From Mycobacterium sp. ENV421 (lineage in GTDB: Bacteria > Actinomycetota > Actinomycetes > Mycobacteriales > Mycobacteriaceae): DNA of 64,000 bases. The stretch spans positions 87,221 to 151,220 of the forward strand of contig NZ_PDHO01000012.1 of assembly GCF_002887815.1 (NCBI RefSeq). The letters run 5' to 3'. The notes below the pieces were generated by a model that was given only the letters and a program-made list of their open reading frames with translations, was not told the origin of the DNA and made no database searches. The translations under genes were made by a program, and so were the position numbers. Below, piece after piece: positions 37,535 to 47,036 of this stretch (position 1 is the stretch's first letter; the number at the start of each line of letters is the position of its first letter).

Positions 37535-37654
37535 ATGACACAACCCGACTGCTCCCTGGAGAACACCGCCGAACTGCTCGGACCGCTTCCGCAGACGGCG
37601 GCACAGGTGCTGGGCGATTGGTCAGGCACCGACCCCGGCGACGACTGGTGGTGA
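37535..37654 (+). CDS. possible 39-residue small protein
   Basis: A short frame starts ATG at 37535 and ends in DPGDDWW before TGA. It is acidic with no membrane segment and one Cys. A TAGCGT box lies 10 nt before the ATG, so a short-leader mRNA is possible. It sits alone in the 162-bp gap between the DUF309 gene and the convergent P450 gene. I do not recognise it. The evidence is position and promoter only. Confidence 0.3.
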   Translation: MTQPDCSLENTAELLGPLPQTAAQVLGDWSGTDPGDDWW

Positions 37655-37660
37655 CGCGCA

Positions 37661-38977
37661 CTAGCGGCCGGCACCTGACGGAGCGGCTCCCAGGCTGACA
37701 GGTAGGCGTTTTACTCCGCGCAGCAACGTGCTGTCGTTGAGCGTCGGTTCGCCGTCCAGCGCGAGTTCTGGAAAGCGCCGAAACAGAGCCTCCAGGCCGA
37801 TGTTCAGTTCTAGGCGGGCGAGTGCTGCGCCGATACAGACGTGAATACCGGAACTGAAGCTGAGGTGGTCGCGGGCGTTGGCGCGTGTGGTGTCGAATTC
37901 GAGAGGACGCTCGAAGAGCGCCGGATCGCGGTTGGCTCCGGCGATGAGCACGAACACCGCCTGCCCTTCGTCGATGGCGCAGCCCTCGATCTGCACCGGC
38001 TTTGTCGCCACCCGCAGCCCGATCTGGGCCACCGAGTCGTAGCGGAGCGACTCTTCGACTGCATTGGGCCAGCCTTCGGGATGCGCCTGCAGATGCGCCA
38101 GCTGTTCCGGATGGCGCAGAAGCGCGACCACCGCGTTGCCGAATGCGTGTGTGGTGGTGATGAATCCGGCACCGAGGAGCAGGCCGGCGAACATCCTGAC
38201 CTCGTCTTCGGTGAGGTCGTCGTCGTGGAGTACGGCTGACAGGATGCTGTTGTCCGCGTCGTTGAGCCGGAGTCGCTCGATATGTGCGGCGATGTAGCCT
38301 TCGAAATCGCGCAAGGCCACCGAGGCGGTGTAAAAGTCGTTCCAGGCAGGAACGGTTGTGGTCAGTAGCTTGGCGGCAGGGTCGGCGAAGGCGTGCAGCG
38401 CCGGTATCTCCTCGCGGGGGAGTCCCAGCATCTCGGCGATGACCTCGATGGGGATCCGGGCCGCGAAGGCGGGGATCAGATCGCAGTGCGACTCGCCCTC
38501 GAGATCGTCGAGCACCCTGTCGGTGATCTCGTGAATGCGATCGCGCAGTCCGTCGATCGCTCGAGGTGTGAAAGCACGCGATACCAGGCGACGCAACCGG
38601 GTGTGCACGGGCGGATCCACCACGAGGAGCGAGGGCGGCTCGACGGGATTCATCATGTCCGGGGCCGTCTTGGCGGCCAGCCACCGGACCGCACGAACAG
38701 GAAACCGATCCTGCGGTTTGACGGTCCGGAATCGGTCGTCGCGCAGAACGTTTCGGACGATCTGCGCGTCAGCGGTGACCCAACCGCCGCCGATCCCGGG
38801 AGACATTCGACCCCGCCGGCGGACCTCCTCGATGAGGCGATAGGTGTTCTCGGGTCTCCCGCTGTCGATGACCAGTCGGGCGAACGGGTCTCCGCGATGA
38901 GCGAGCAGCGTGAGCGCCGAACGAGAAAGTCCGTAATCCAACAACCAGTGCACCCGGGTTTTGACGTGCAGGTCCAT
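37661..38977 (-). CDS. cytochrome P450 (CYP140-like), atypical I-helix
   Basis: This 438-residue soluble bacterial P450 has the heme-ligand motif FSSGIHVCIG with Cys381, the K-helix EESLR (ExxR) and the late GANRDPALFERPLEFD segment. The N-terminal pattern and helix spacing are reminiscent of mycobacterial CYP140, but this is from memory. The oxygen-activating I-helix reads AGFITT (270-275), with Ile273 where nearly all P450s have Asp or Glu. Proton delivery may therefore be altered, as in peroxide-using or rearranging P450s. It starts 9 nt after the coiled-coil gene stop, placing it at the end of the tkt-pgl transcription unit. No ferredoxin gene is nearby. Confidence 0.88.
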   Translation of the reverse strand: MDLHVKTRVHWLLDYGLSRSALTLLAHRGDPFARLVIDSGRPENTYRLIEEVRRRGRMSPGIGGGWVTADAQIVRNVLRDDRFRTVKPQDRFPVRAVRWLAAKTAPDMMNPVEPPSLLVVDPPVHTRLRRLVSRAFTPRAIDGLRDRIHEITDRVLDDLEGESHCDLIPAFAARIPIEVIAEMLGLPREEIPALHAFADPAAKLLTTTVPAWNDFYTASVALRDFEGYIAAHIERLRLNDADNSILSAVLHDDDLTEDEVRMFAGLLLGAGFITTTHAFGNAVVALLRHPEQLAHLQAHPEGWPNAVEESLRYDSVAQIGLRVATKPVQIEGCAIDEGQAVFVLIAGANRDPALFERPLEFDTTRANARDHLSFSSGIHVCIGAALARLELNIGLEALFRRFPELALDGEPTLNDSTLLRGVKRLPVSLGAAPSGAGR

Positions 38978-38986
38978 GGTGACGCG

Positions 38987-39373
38987 CTAGCGGCCCTGGC
39001 GACGGATCGCGTTGACCACCCCGCGGATGGCCGACTCCGTGGCGGCCAGCGGTGAGATCACCGCTTCGCCGACACCCACGATGCGTTCGACGCGCTCGAC
39101 GATCCCTTCCATGCGGGCGACCACCGCGTCGAGCCGAGGCGCCAGCTCGTCGATGCGGCTCAGCGTGGAGTTGAACACGACAAGCGTCTCCTCGAAGTAC
39201 TCGAGGGTGCCGTTCATGCCGCTCATGGTCTTGTTCAGATCGGTGAGCGCATCGCTCATCCCGGACAGGATGGTGTCGAGCTGGTCGACGGTGACGTCGG
39301 CGTTGAGTGCCGCCTGGGCCAGGGTCTTGATCCGGTCCCGGCCAGACCGTGGCGGGGGCGGCTTGTCAACCAT
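38987..39373 (-). CDS. small helical/coiled-coil protein of unknown function
   Basis: This 128-residue protein has a Pro-rich start (MVDKPPPPRSGRD) followed by heptad-like helices, for example LDTILSGMSDALTDLNKTM and VARMEGIVERVERIVGVGE. No membrane segment is seen. Similar short coiled-coil proteins occur near pentose-phosphate genes in mycobacteria, but I cannot name a function. The ATG is 4 nt past the pgl stop and the stop is 9 nt before the P450 start, so it bridges the two in one transcript. A longer frame upstream overlaps pgl and is rejected. Confidence 0.65.
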   Translation of the reverse strand: MVDKPPPPRSGRDRIKTLAQAALNADVTVDQLDTILSGMSDALTDLNKTMSGMNGTLEYFEETLVVFNSTLSRIDELAPRLDAVVARMEGIVERVERIVGVGEAVISPLAATESAIRGVVNAIRRQGR

Positions 39374-39377
39374 GGGC

Positions 39378-40121
39378 TCAGTGTGGCAGCTTGCCGGCCG
39401 CCTCGGTGTCGAGAAGCCAAACCGTGGCGTCGCGGCCTTTCGCGCCGGCAGCCGGCCAGTCGGCGGCCTTGGCGCCGCCGACGGCCTCGGCGACCGCCTC
39501 GGCCTTGCCCTCACCGGATACCACCAGCCACACCTCGCGCGACCGATTGACGGCGGGAAGGGTCAGCGTGATCCGCCGGGGCGGCGGTTTGGGGGAGTCC
39601 TCGACACCGACCACCAGCCGCTTGGTCTCCGCGACCGCAGGGGTGTGCGGGAACAGCGAGTTGATGTGGCCTTCCGGCCCCATCCCCAGCAGGTGCACGT
39701 CGAATACCGGTGTCGGTTCGCCCGGCCCGGCGTTGGCGGCGAGCACACTCTCATAGGCCAGGGCCGCAGCGTCCAGGTCGTCGCCGAACTCGCCGTCACT
39801 GGCCGCCATCGGGTGCACGTTGATGTCCGGGATGTCGATGTGGCCGAGCAGCGCCTCGCGGGCCTGCTTGTCGTTGCGCTCGTCGTCATCGGCGGGGACG
39901 TAGCGTTCGTCGCCCCAGAAGATATGCACCTTCGACCAGTCGATCGCGCCGTCGTGGGCGCCGACATGCTTGAGCAGGTTGATTCCCGTTCCGCCGCCGG
40001 TCAGTACGACGAACGCCTGCCCGCGCGCGGTGATGGCGGCGGTGATCGCCCCGACCAGCCGGTCGCCGACGGCGGCCACCAGCGCTGAGGTATCCGGATA
40101 GGTCTCGACTATCTGGTTCAC
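39378..40121 (-). CDS. pgl: 6-phosphogluconolactonase
   Basis: This 247-residue lactonase of the DevB/NagB-like fold hydrolyses 6-phosphogluconolactone, the second step of the oxidative pentose phosphate pathway. Signatures are [25 protein letters not shown] and [16 protein letters not shown]. The GTG start at 40121 is preceded by AAAGG, and the protein then begins [10 protein letters not shown]. It lies 25 nt downstream of opcA and follows zwf and opcA in pathway order. Confidence 0.94.
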   Translation of the reverse strand: MNQIVETYPDTSALVAAVGDRLVGAITAAITARGQAFVVLTGGGTGINLLKHVGAHDGAIDWSKVHIFWGDERYVPADDDERNDKQAREALLGHIDIPDINVHPMAASDGEFGDDLDAAALAYESVLAANAGPGEPTPVFDVHLLGMGPEGHINSLFPHTPAVAETKRLVVGVEDSPKPPPRRITLTLPAVNRSREVWLVVSGEGKAEAVAEAVGGAKAADWPAAGAKGRDATVWLLDTEAAGKLPH

Positions 40122-40146
40122 ATCGCGACCTTTCGACTCGGCTCGA

Positions 40147-41058
40147 CTAGACGTACTGCACCTTTTCAATACCCGCCAACGCCTCGTGGTAAATCTCGTC
40201 GGCGTCGAGCCGGCGAAGATCCTCGGCAAGGCATTCCCGGGTCTCCCGCCGCGGCAACGGCAACAGCGCCTCCGGACGGTCGGTGCGGGTCAGGGTGGCG
40301 GTCACGCCCTCCTGTGGGCGGGCCAGTGTCACGGTCTCGGAGGCGCGCACCAGTTCGACCTTCAACTCGCCGACGGAACGTGTCACGGTGCCGTCGATCC
40401 GGCTGGCCAGCCAGCCCGCCAGGATGTCGAGGGCCGGCTCGTCCTTCAGACCGGACACCGACGCCGACGTCAGGGGCTCGTACGGCGCCTGGTCCACCGC
40501 CGACGCGAGGAGTGCGCGCCAGTAGGTGATCCGGCTCCACGCCAGATCGGTGTCGCCGTCGGTGTAACCCTTCAGCCGGCTCTTGATCGCCGCCAGCGGG
40601 TCTTCGGTTCCGGTGGCATCAGTGATCCGGCGAATCGCCAAGCGCCCCAACGGATCCTCAGCGGGGTTGGCCGGCGCGACGCCCGGCCACCACGCCACCA
40701 CCGGGGTGTCGGGCAGCAGGAAGGGCAACACCACACTGCTGGCGTGGTTGGACAGCGGACCGGAGATCCGCAGCACCACCACCTCGCCCGCACCTGCGTC
40801 CGCGCCCACGCGGAGCTGACCGTCCAGCCGCGCTTCGTTGGCCAGCCGGTCGGCCGGGACCACCACGATGATGCGGCAGGGATGTTCGCGGCTCGCCGCC
40901 ACCGCCGCCTCGATGGAGTCCTCGACCCGAGCCTCGGTGTCGGGTGCGACCACCAGGGTCAGCACCCGACCCAGCGTGATCGCGCCGCCCTCTTCACGCA
41001 GCGCGGTGATCTTCTTGTTGAGTGCGTTCGTCGTCGTATCGGGCAGGTCGACAATCAT
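40147..41058 (-). CDS. opcA: glucose-6-phosphate dehydrogenase assembly protein OpcA
   Basis: This 303-residue protein of the OpcA family is required for assembly or activity of glucose-6-phosphate dehydrogenase. It contains [29 protein letters not shown] and [16 protein letters not shown]. Its ATG begins on the base right after the zwf stop codon, which suits a partner expressed in equal amount. The length matches M. tuberculosis Rv1446c. Confidence 0.94.
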   Translation of the reverse strand: MIVDLPDTTTNALNKKITALREEGGAITLGRVLTLVVAPDTEARVEDSIEAAVAASREHPCRIIVVVPADRLANEARLDGQLRVGADAGAGEVVVLRISGPLSNHASSVVLPFLLPDTPVVAWWPGVAPANPAEDPLGRLAIRRITDATGTEDPLAAIKSRLKGYTDGDTDLAWSRITYWRALLASAVDQAPYEPLTSASVSGLKDEPALDILAGWLASRIDGTVTRSVGELKVELVRASETVTLARPQEGVTATLTRTDRPEALLPLPRRETRECLAEDLRRLDADEIYHEALAGIEKVQYV

Positions 41059-42624
41059 CTATGGACGCCTCCATTCACGACCGGACCGCTGCAGCACCTC
41101 GAATGCCGAGTCGGGTCCCCAGGTGCCCGACTCGTAGGGATCAGGCTTACCGTGCGAGGCCCAGTAATCCAGCACGGGATCGAGTATCTCCCAAGACAAT
41201 TCGACTTCGGCGTTGCCGGGGAACAGCGACGGCTCGCCGAGTAGTACGTCGAGGATCAGCCGCTCGTAGGCTTCCGGTGAATCCTCGGCGAATGCCGACC
41301 CGTAGGAGAAGTCCATGTTGACGTCGCGGACCTCCATGGCACTGCCGGGCACTTTCGACCCGAAGCGCAGCGTGATGCCCTCATCCGGCTGGACGCGGAT
41401 CACCAACGCGTTCTTGCCCAATTCCTCGGTCATCGTCGCGTCGAACGGCAGGTGAGGAGCTCGCCGGAACACCAGCGCCACCTCGGTCACCCTGCGGCCC
41501 AACCGCTTTCCGGTCCGCAGATAGAACGGCACACCGGCCCAGCGCCGGGTATCGACGTCGAGGGTGATCGCGGCGAACGTCTCGGTGGTGGACTCCTTCG
41601 AGAAGCCCTCCTCGTCGAGCAGCCCGACGACCTTCTCGCCACCCTGCCATCCCGCGGTGTACTGGCCCCGTGCGGAGGTGGCATCCAGCGGCTGCGCCAG
41701 CGAAGTCGCCGAAAGCACCTTGATCTTCTCGGCTTTCACCTCGTCCGGGTGAAAACTGACCGGCTCTTCCATCGCGGTGAGCGCCAGCAGCTGCAGCAGA
41801 TGGTTCTGGATGACGTCGCGCGCCGCCCCGATCCCGTCGTAGTAGCCGCCGCGACCACCCAAGCCGATGTCCTCGGCCATCGTGATCTGCACACTGTCGA
41901 CGTAATGGTTGTTCCAGATCGGCTCGAACAACTCGTTGGCGAAGCGCAGCGCCAGGATGTTCTGCACCGTCTCCTTGCCGAGATAGTGGTCGATGCGGAA
42001 CACCGACTCCTCGGGGAACACACTGTTGACCACCTGGTTGAGCTCGATCGCGCTCTGCAGGTCATGGCCGAACGGCTTCTCGATGACCACCCGGCTCCAG
42101 CGGCCCTCCTGCTGGCGGGCCAGCCCGGATTTCTTCAGCTGCTCGCACACCACCGGGAAGGCTTTCGGCGGAATCGACAGGTAGAAGGCGTGATTGCCGC
42201 CGGTGCCGCGTTCCACATCGAGCTTTTCCAGCGTTTCGGCCAGCCGGCCGAACGAGGCCTCATCGTCGAAGGAGCCCTGGACGAACCGGAAGCCTTCGGC
42301 CAGCCGGTCCCACACCTCTTGGCGAAACGGGGTGCGGGCGTGCTGGCAGACCGCGTCGTGCACGATGGCGCCGAAATCCTCGTCGGCCCAGTCCCGCCGG
42401 GCGAAACCGACCAGCGAGAACGACGGCGGCAACAGGCCGCGGTTGGCCAGGTCGTAGATCGCCGGCATCAGCTTCTTGCGGGCCAGATCGCCGGTGACAC
42501 CGAAGATCACCACCCCGCACGGGCCGGCGATCATCGGCATCCGCTTGTCCCGCTTGTCGCGCAGCGGGTTGTGCCAGCTGGTCGGAGCGGGCGCTGCCAC
42601 CCCGGGTACGGGACGGTCCGTCAT
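41059..42624 (-). CDS. zwf: glucose-6-phosphate dehydrogenase
   Basis: This 521-residue enzyme makes NADPH from glucose-6-phosphate. The dinucleotide motif is [14 protein letters not shown] (usual GASGDLA form, here GVTGDLA), the catalytic region is [13 protein letters not shown], and the C-terminus is the substrate/structural-NADP domain. It corresponds to zwf2 (Rv1447c). The ATG at 42624 overlaps the tal stop (ATGA), so the two are coupled. The longer frame to 42675 lies wholly inside tal and is rejected. Confidence 0.96.
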   Translation of the reverse strand: MTDRPVPGVAAPAPTSWHNPLRDKRDKRMPMIAGPCGVVIFGVTGDLARKKLMPAIYDLANRGLLPPSFSLVGFARRDWADEDFGAIVHDAVCQHARTPFRQEVWDRLAEGFRFVQGSFDDEASFGRLAETLEKLDVERGTGGNHAFYLSIPPKAFPVVCEQLKKSGLARQQEGRWSRVVIEKPFGHDLQSAIELNQVVNSVFPEESVFRIDHYLGKETVQNILALRFANELFEPIWNNHYVDSVQITMAEDIGLGGRGGYYDGIGAARDVIQNHLLQLLALTAMEEPVSFHPDEVKAEKIKVLSATSLAQPLDATSARGQYTAGWQGGEKVVGLLDEEGFSKESTTETFAAITLDVDTRRWAGVPFYLRTGKRLGRRVTEVALVFRRAPHLPFDATMTEELGKNALVIRVQPDEGITLRFGSKVPGSAMEVRDVNMDFSYGSAFAEDSPEAYERLILDVLLGEPSLFPGNAEVELSWEILDPVLDYWASHGKPDPYESGTWGPDSAFEVLQRSGREWRRP

Positions 42625-43751
42625 TTGGCTGCGGCGTCGAGCTGGTCCTGGGTCGCGTCGAGCAGTTCCTGCCACGACTTCTCGAACTTCTCGACGCCCT
42701 CGTTCTCCAGCAGCAGGAAGACGTCACGCAGGTCGATGCCGATGGCGTCGAGCTTGTCGAACACCTCCTGCGCCGCACCCGCAGTGCCGGTGATCGTGTC
42801 GCCGGTGACAACCCCATGGTCGGCCACTGCGTCCATCGTCTTCTCCGGCATGGTGTTCACCGTGTTGGGGGCGACCAGCTCGGTGACGTAGAGAGTGTCG
42901 GAGTAGTCCGGATTCTTGACACCCGTGGACGCCCACAACGGACGCTGCACGCGGGCGCCGGCATCGGCCAGTGCGCTGAAGCGGTCGCCGCCGAGGAACA
43001 CCTCTTCGTAGGCCGCGTACGCCAAGCGCGCGTTGGCGACCCCGGCCTGGCCGCGCAGCGCCAACGCTGAGTCATTTCCGGAGTCGGACGCTATCTGTTC
43101 CAGCCGCTTGTCGATCTCGGTGTCCACCCGGGACACGAAGAACGAAGCGACGGAATGGATCTTCGAGATGTCGTGGCCGGCTTGCTTGGCCTTCTCCAGG
43201 CCCTGCAGGTAGGCGTCCATCACCAGCCGGTAGCGCTCCACGGAGAAGATCAGGGTCACGTTGACCGAGATGCCCTCGGCCAGCACCGACGCGATGGCGG
43301 GCACGCCCGCCTCGGTGGCCGGGATCTTGATCAGCAGGTTGGGCCGGTCGACGATCTTCCACAGCTCGATGGCCTGCAGGATGGTCTTGTCGGTCTCGTG
43401 GGCCAGGCGCGGGTCGACCTCGATCGAGACCCGGCCGTCGACGCCGTCGGAGGCCTCCCACTGCGGTCGCAGTACGTCGCAGGCCTCCCGGACGTCGTCG
43501 GTGGTGACGGTGCGGATCGTCGCGTCGACGTCGGCCCCACGCTCGGCGAGCTCGGAAACCTGTGCGTCGTAGGCGTTTCCGTTGGACAGGGCGGCCTGGA
43601 AGATCGACGGGTTGGTGGTGACCCCGACCACGCTGTGCGTGTCGATCAGCTCCTGCAGGTTGCCCGACCGCAACCGGTCCCGGGACAGGTCGTCGAGCCA
43701 GACGGACACACCGGCCGCCGACAGTGCGGCGAGGTTCGGATTCTGTGCCAT
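42621..43751 (-). CDS. tal: transaldolase
   Basis: This 376-residue actinobacterial-type transaldolase exchanges three-carbon units between sedoheptulose-7-phosphate and glyceraldehyde-3-phosphate. It shows [12 protein letters not shown] at the N-terminus and the Schiff-base Lys in [15 protein letters not shown]. The ATG is 27 nt past the tkt stop, and its own stop overlaps zwf. It is second in the tkt-tal-zwf-opcA-pgl operon. Confidence 0.96.
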   Translation of the reverse strand: MAQNPNLAALSAAGVSVWLDDLSRDRLRSGNLQELIDTHSVVGVTTNPSIFQAALSNGNAYDAQVSELAERGADVDATIRTVTTDDVREACDVLRPQWEASDGVDGRVSIEVDPRLAHETDKTILQAIELWKIVDRPNLLIKIPATEAGVPAIASVLAEGISVNVTLIFSVERYRLVMDAYLQGLEKAKQAGHDISKIHSVASFFVSRVDTEIDKRLEQIASDSGNDSALALRGQAGVANARLAYAAYEEVFLGGDRFSALADAGARVQRPLWASTGVKNPDYSDTLYVTELVAPNTVNTMPEKTMDAVADHGVVTGDTITGTAGAAQEVFDKLDAIGIDLRDVFLLLENEGVEKFEKSWQELLDATQDQLDAAAK

Positions 43752-43778
43752 GACGTTCCCTTCAGTTGGTCGTGCGGG

Positions 43779-45872
43779 TTAGTTGTCGATCACACGTTCC
43801 GCGGCGTCGGCGACAGCTTCGGCGGTGAACCCGAACTCGCGGAACAAGGTTTTGTCGTCGGCGGATTCGCCGTAGTGCTCGATGGAGATGATCTCGCCGG
43901 TGTCGCCGACGAACCGGTACCAGCTCTGCGCCACTCCGGCTTCCACCGCGACCCGGGCCGACACGTCGGGCGGCAGAACGCTGTCGCGGTATTCCTGCGG
44001 CTGCGAGTTGAACCACTCGACGCACGGCATCGACACCACGTAGGCATTGATGTCCTTGGCCGCCAACAACTTCTGCGCGTCGACTGCCAGCTGTAGCTCG
44101 GATCCGGTGGCGATGATGATCACGTCGGCGTCATCGGCCGGGTTGCCACCACCGAGGACATAGCCACCGCGTTCGACGCCCTCGGCGCTGGTGCCCTCCA
44201 GCACCGGAATGCCCTGGCGGGTCAGGATGAAACCGACCGGCCCGGCACCGTTGCCACGGGCGATGATGCTGCGCCAGGCGTAGGCGGTCTCGTTCGGATC
44301 GCCGGGACGCACCACCGACAGCTTCGGGATCGCCCGCAGCGCGGCCAGGTGTTCGATCGGCTGATGGGTGGGGCCGTCCTCGCCAAGACCGATCGAGTCG
44401 TGCGTCCAGATGTAGATGGTGTCGATGTCCATCAGCGACGCCAGCCGCACCGAGGCCCGCATGTAGTCGGAGAACTGCAGGAACGTACCGCCGAAGGCGC
44501 GGGTCGGCCCGTGCAGCACGATGCCGGACAGGATCGCACCCATCGCGTGCTCGCGGATCCCGAAGTGCAGCACCCGGCCGTACCAGTCGGCGGTGAAGTC
44601 CTCGGTGGAGATCGACGGCGGCCCGAACGACTTGACGCCCTTGATGGTGGTGTTGTTGCTACCGGCCAGATCGGCTGAGCCACCCCACAATTCGGGCAGC
44701 TTCGGTGCGACGTCGTTGAGCACCTGGCCGAAGGCGGCGCGGGTGGCGACCGCCTTGGAACCCGGTTCCCAGTAGGTGATGTCGGAGTCCCAGCCGTCGG
44801 GCAGTTCCTGCGCCAGCAGCCGGTCCAGCAGCGCCTTGCGCTCCGGTTCGCGCTGCGCCCAGGCGTCGAAGTCGCCCTGCCATTTCTCGTGCGCCTCGCG
44901 ACCGCGGTCGACAAGCTTGCGGGTGTGCGCGATGACCTCGTCGTGCACCTCGAACTTCTTGTCCGGGTCGAAACCGAGGACCTTCTTGGTGGCGGCCACC
45001 TCGTCGTCGCCGAGTGCGGCGCCGTGCACCCCACCGGTGTTCATCTTGGTGGGCGCCGGATAACCGATGATCGTCCGGACCGCGATGAACGACGGCTTGT
45101 CGGTCACCTTCTTGGCCTCGGCGATGGCTTCTTCGATGCCGACGACGTTCTCGCCGCCCTCGACTTCCTGGACGTGCCAGCCGTACGCGCGGTAGCGGGC
45201 CGGGACATCCTCGGACAGCGCGATGTCGGTGTCGTGCTCGATCGAGATCTTGTTGTGGTCGTAGAACACGATGAGGTTGCCCAGCTGCTGGGTGCCCGCC
45301 AGGGACGACGCCTCGCTGGTGATGCCCTCTTCGATGTCGCCGTCCGAGGCGATCACGTAGATGTGGTGGTCGAACGGGCTGGTGCCGGCCGGGGCGTCGG
45401 GGTCGAACAGGCCGCGCTCGTAACGTGCGGCCATCGCCATACCGACCGCGGATGCCAGGCCCTGGCCCAGCGGGCCGGTGGTGATCTCCACGCCCAGGGT
45501 GTGCCGGAACTCCGGGTGGCCGGGGGTCTTGGAACCCCAGGTGCGCAGCGACTCGATGTCGGAGAGCTCCAGGCCGAACCCGCCCAAGTACAGCTGCAGA
45601 TACAGCGTCAGGCTGCTGTGGCCGCAGGACAGGATGAACCGGTCGCGACCCAGCCAGTGGGTGTCGCTCGGATCGTGCCGCATCACCCGCTGGAACAGCG
45701 TGTAGGCCAGCGGCGCCAGGCTCATGGCGGTTCCCGGGTGGCCGTTGCCGACCTTCTGCACGGCGTCGGCGGCCAGCACCCGGACCGTGTCGACGGCCTT
45801 CGAATCGACTGGCGTCCAATCGTCCGGATGGTGGGGCTGGGTCAGCGTGGCGATCTCTTCGACAGTGGTCAC
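43779..45872 (-). CDS. tkt: transketolase
   Basis: This 697-residue thiamine-diphosphate enzyme moves two-carbon units between ketoses and aldoses in the cytosol. N-domain motifs are GNGHPGTAMSLAP and ASDGDIEEGITSEASS (TPP/Mg binding). The middle domain has HFGIREHAMGAI with the catalytic Glu and DSIGLGEDGPTHQP. The GTG start at 45872 has CCAGGAG upstream. It is the first gene of the pentose-phosphate operon. A TAGGGT -10 box lies about 50 nt upstream. Confidence 0.96.
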   Translation of the reverse strand: MTTVEEIATLTQPHHPDDWTPVDSKAVDTVRVLAADAVQKVGNGHPGTAMSLAPLAYTLFQRVMRHDPSDTHWLGRDRFILSCGHSSLTLYLQLYLGGFGLELSDIESLRTWGSKTPGHPEFRHTLGVEITTGPLGQGLASAVGMAMAARYERGLFDPDAPAGTSPFDHHIYVIASDGDIEEGITSEASSLAGTQQLGNLIVFYDHNKISIEHDTDIALSEDVPARYRAYGWHVQEVEGGENVVGIEEAIAEAKKVTDKPSFIAVRTIIGYPAPTKMNTGGVHGAALGDDEVAATKKVLGFDPDKKFEVHDEVIAHTRKLVDRGREAHEKWQGDFDAWAQREPERKALLDRLLAQELPDGWDSDITYWEPGSKAVATRAAFGQVLNDVAPKLPELWGGSADLAGSNNTTIKGVKSFGPPSISTEDFTADWYGRVLHFGIREHAMGAILSGIVLHGPTRAFGGTFLQFSDYMRASVRLASLMDIDTIYIWTHDSIGLGEDGPTHQPIEHLAALRAIPKLSVVRPGDPNETAYAWRSIIARGNGAGPVGFILTRQGIPVLEGTSAEGVERGGYVLGGGNPADDADVIIIATGSELQLAVDAQKLLAAKDINAYVVSMPCVEWFNSQPQEYRDSVLPPDVSARVAVEAGVAQSWYRFVGDTGEIISIEHYGESADDKTLFREFGFTAEAVADAAERVIDN

Positions 45873-46106
45873 AAACTCGCTCCTGGCTTAGTCAAAACGC
45901 GGCAAGCTGGGGTGGTCCTCTTCACCCTAGTGCTGCTCGGTGCTCGGCTGCATAGTGCTGCTACCAGCGTTACCCGCGGGTGAAGCTCTACAGGAGGAAC
46001 TGTGTCATCACGGTGGAATCGCCGTGAATCGACCCGTCGGTGTCGGGGACCGTCCGGGGCCGACTACCATCCTCTGTAGTAGATCGTCGGGTCAGGAGTC
46101 AGTTGC
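45873..46106. promoter_or_regulatory. divergent tkt / ctaB regulatory region
   Basis: Candidate -10 boxes are TAGGGT for tkt (minus strand, 45924-45929) and TACCAT for ctaB (46065-46070). Two exact copies of TAGTGCTGCT (45928-45937 and 45953-45962) lie in direct orientation, the first overlapping the tkt -10. A short frame with a strong Shine-Dalgarno (46002-46079) lies in the ctaB leader side. Confidence 0.4.
46002..46079 (+). CDS. possible 25-codon leader ORF before ctaB
   Basis: A GTG at 46002 follows AGGAGGA (45992-45998) by 3 nt and opens a 25-codon frame rich in Arg (VSSRWNRRESTRRCRG start) ending at TAG 46077. The predicted ctaB -10 lies inside it, so it would need a separate upstream promoter. 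It may be a regulatory uORF or chance; only the ribosome-binding site is good evidence. Confidence 0.25.
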   Translation: MSSRWNRRESTRRCRGPSGADYHPL

Positions 46107-47036
46107 GTGAGAGTTCGCGAAGTGCACCTCGTTGACGGGGCGCCCGTTCGGTTCCGCGACAGGCTGCTGGGATACCTCGCCCTGACCAAGCCGCGGGTCA
46201 TCGAGCTGCTGCTCGTCACCACCATTCCGGCCATGCTGTTGGCCGGCCGCGGCACCGTCGATCTGCCGCTGATCCTCAACACCCTGTTCGGCGGTCTGCT
46301 GGCCGCGGCAGGCGCCAACACGCTCAACTGTGTGGCCGACGCCGACATCGACAAGGTGATGAAGCGCACCGAACGGCGGCCGCTGGCCCGGGCCACCGTG
46401 CCCCGCAGCCACGCCCTGGTCTTCGGGCTGACGCTCTCGGTCGGATCGTTCTTCTGGCTGTGGTGGACCACCAACCTGCTCTCGGCGCACCTGGCCGCGG
46501 CAACCATCGCCTTCTACGTGCTCGTCTACACCCTGCTGCTCAAGCGCCGCACCTCACAGAACGTGGTGTGGGGCGGTGCGGCCGGCTGCATGCCGGTGAT
46601 GATCGGCTGGTCGGCCGTCACCGACACGATCGGCTGGCAGGCGCTGGTGATGTTCGCGATCATCTTCTTCTGGACGCCGCCGCACACCTGGGCGCTGGCC
46701 ATGAAGTACAAGGACGACTACCGCGCGGCGGGCGTGCCCATGCTGCCGGTGGTGGCCACCGAGTTGCAGGTCACCAAGCAGATCCTGATCTACACCTGGC
46801 TGACCGTGATCGCCACGCTGGCGCTCGCGCCGGCGTGCGGCTGGCTGTACGGCTCGGTGGCCGCACTGGCCGGGGCCTGGTTCCTGATCATGGCGCATCG
46901 CCTGCATGCCGGCGTACGTCGCGGCAACCCGGTCAAGCCGCTGCGACTGTTCCTGCAGTCGAACAACTACCTGGCGCTGGTGTTCGTCGCGCTAGCGGTC
47001 GATTCTGCGCTGGCGCTGCCGACGTTGTTGCGCTAG
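46107..47036 (+). CDS. ctaB: protoheme IX farnesyltransferase (heme O synthase)
   Basis: This 309-residue polytopic membrane prenyltransferase adds a farnesyl group to heme b to make heme O for cytochrome aa3 oxidase. The conserved start of the core is [17 protein letters not shown]. The prenyl-diphosphate/Mg motif is [15 protein letters not shown], and the second conserved loop is [17 protein letters not shown]. About eight to nine hydrophobic helices are visible. The GTG start has CAGGAG upstream. ctaA at 51420, the next step, lies about 4 kb away on the other strand. Its stop shares CTAG with the convergent gene. Confidence 0.95.
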   Translation: MRVREVHLVDGAPVRFRDRLLGYLALTKPRVIELLLVTTIPAMLLAGRGTVDLPLILNTLFGGLLAAAGANTLNCVADADIDKVMKRTERRPLARATVPRSHALVFGLTLSVGSFFWLWWTTNLLSAHLAAATIAFYVLVYTLLLKRRTSQNVVWGGAAGCMPVMIGWSAVTDTIGWQALVMFAIIFFWTPPHTWALAMKYKDDYRAAGVPMLPVVATELQVTKQILIYTWLTVIATLALAPACGWLYGSVAALAGAWFLIMAHRLHAGVRRGNPVKPLRLFLQSNNYLALVFVALAVDSALALPTLLR

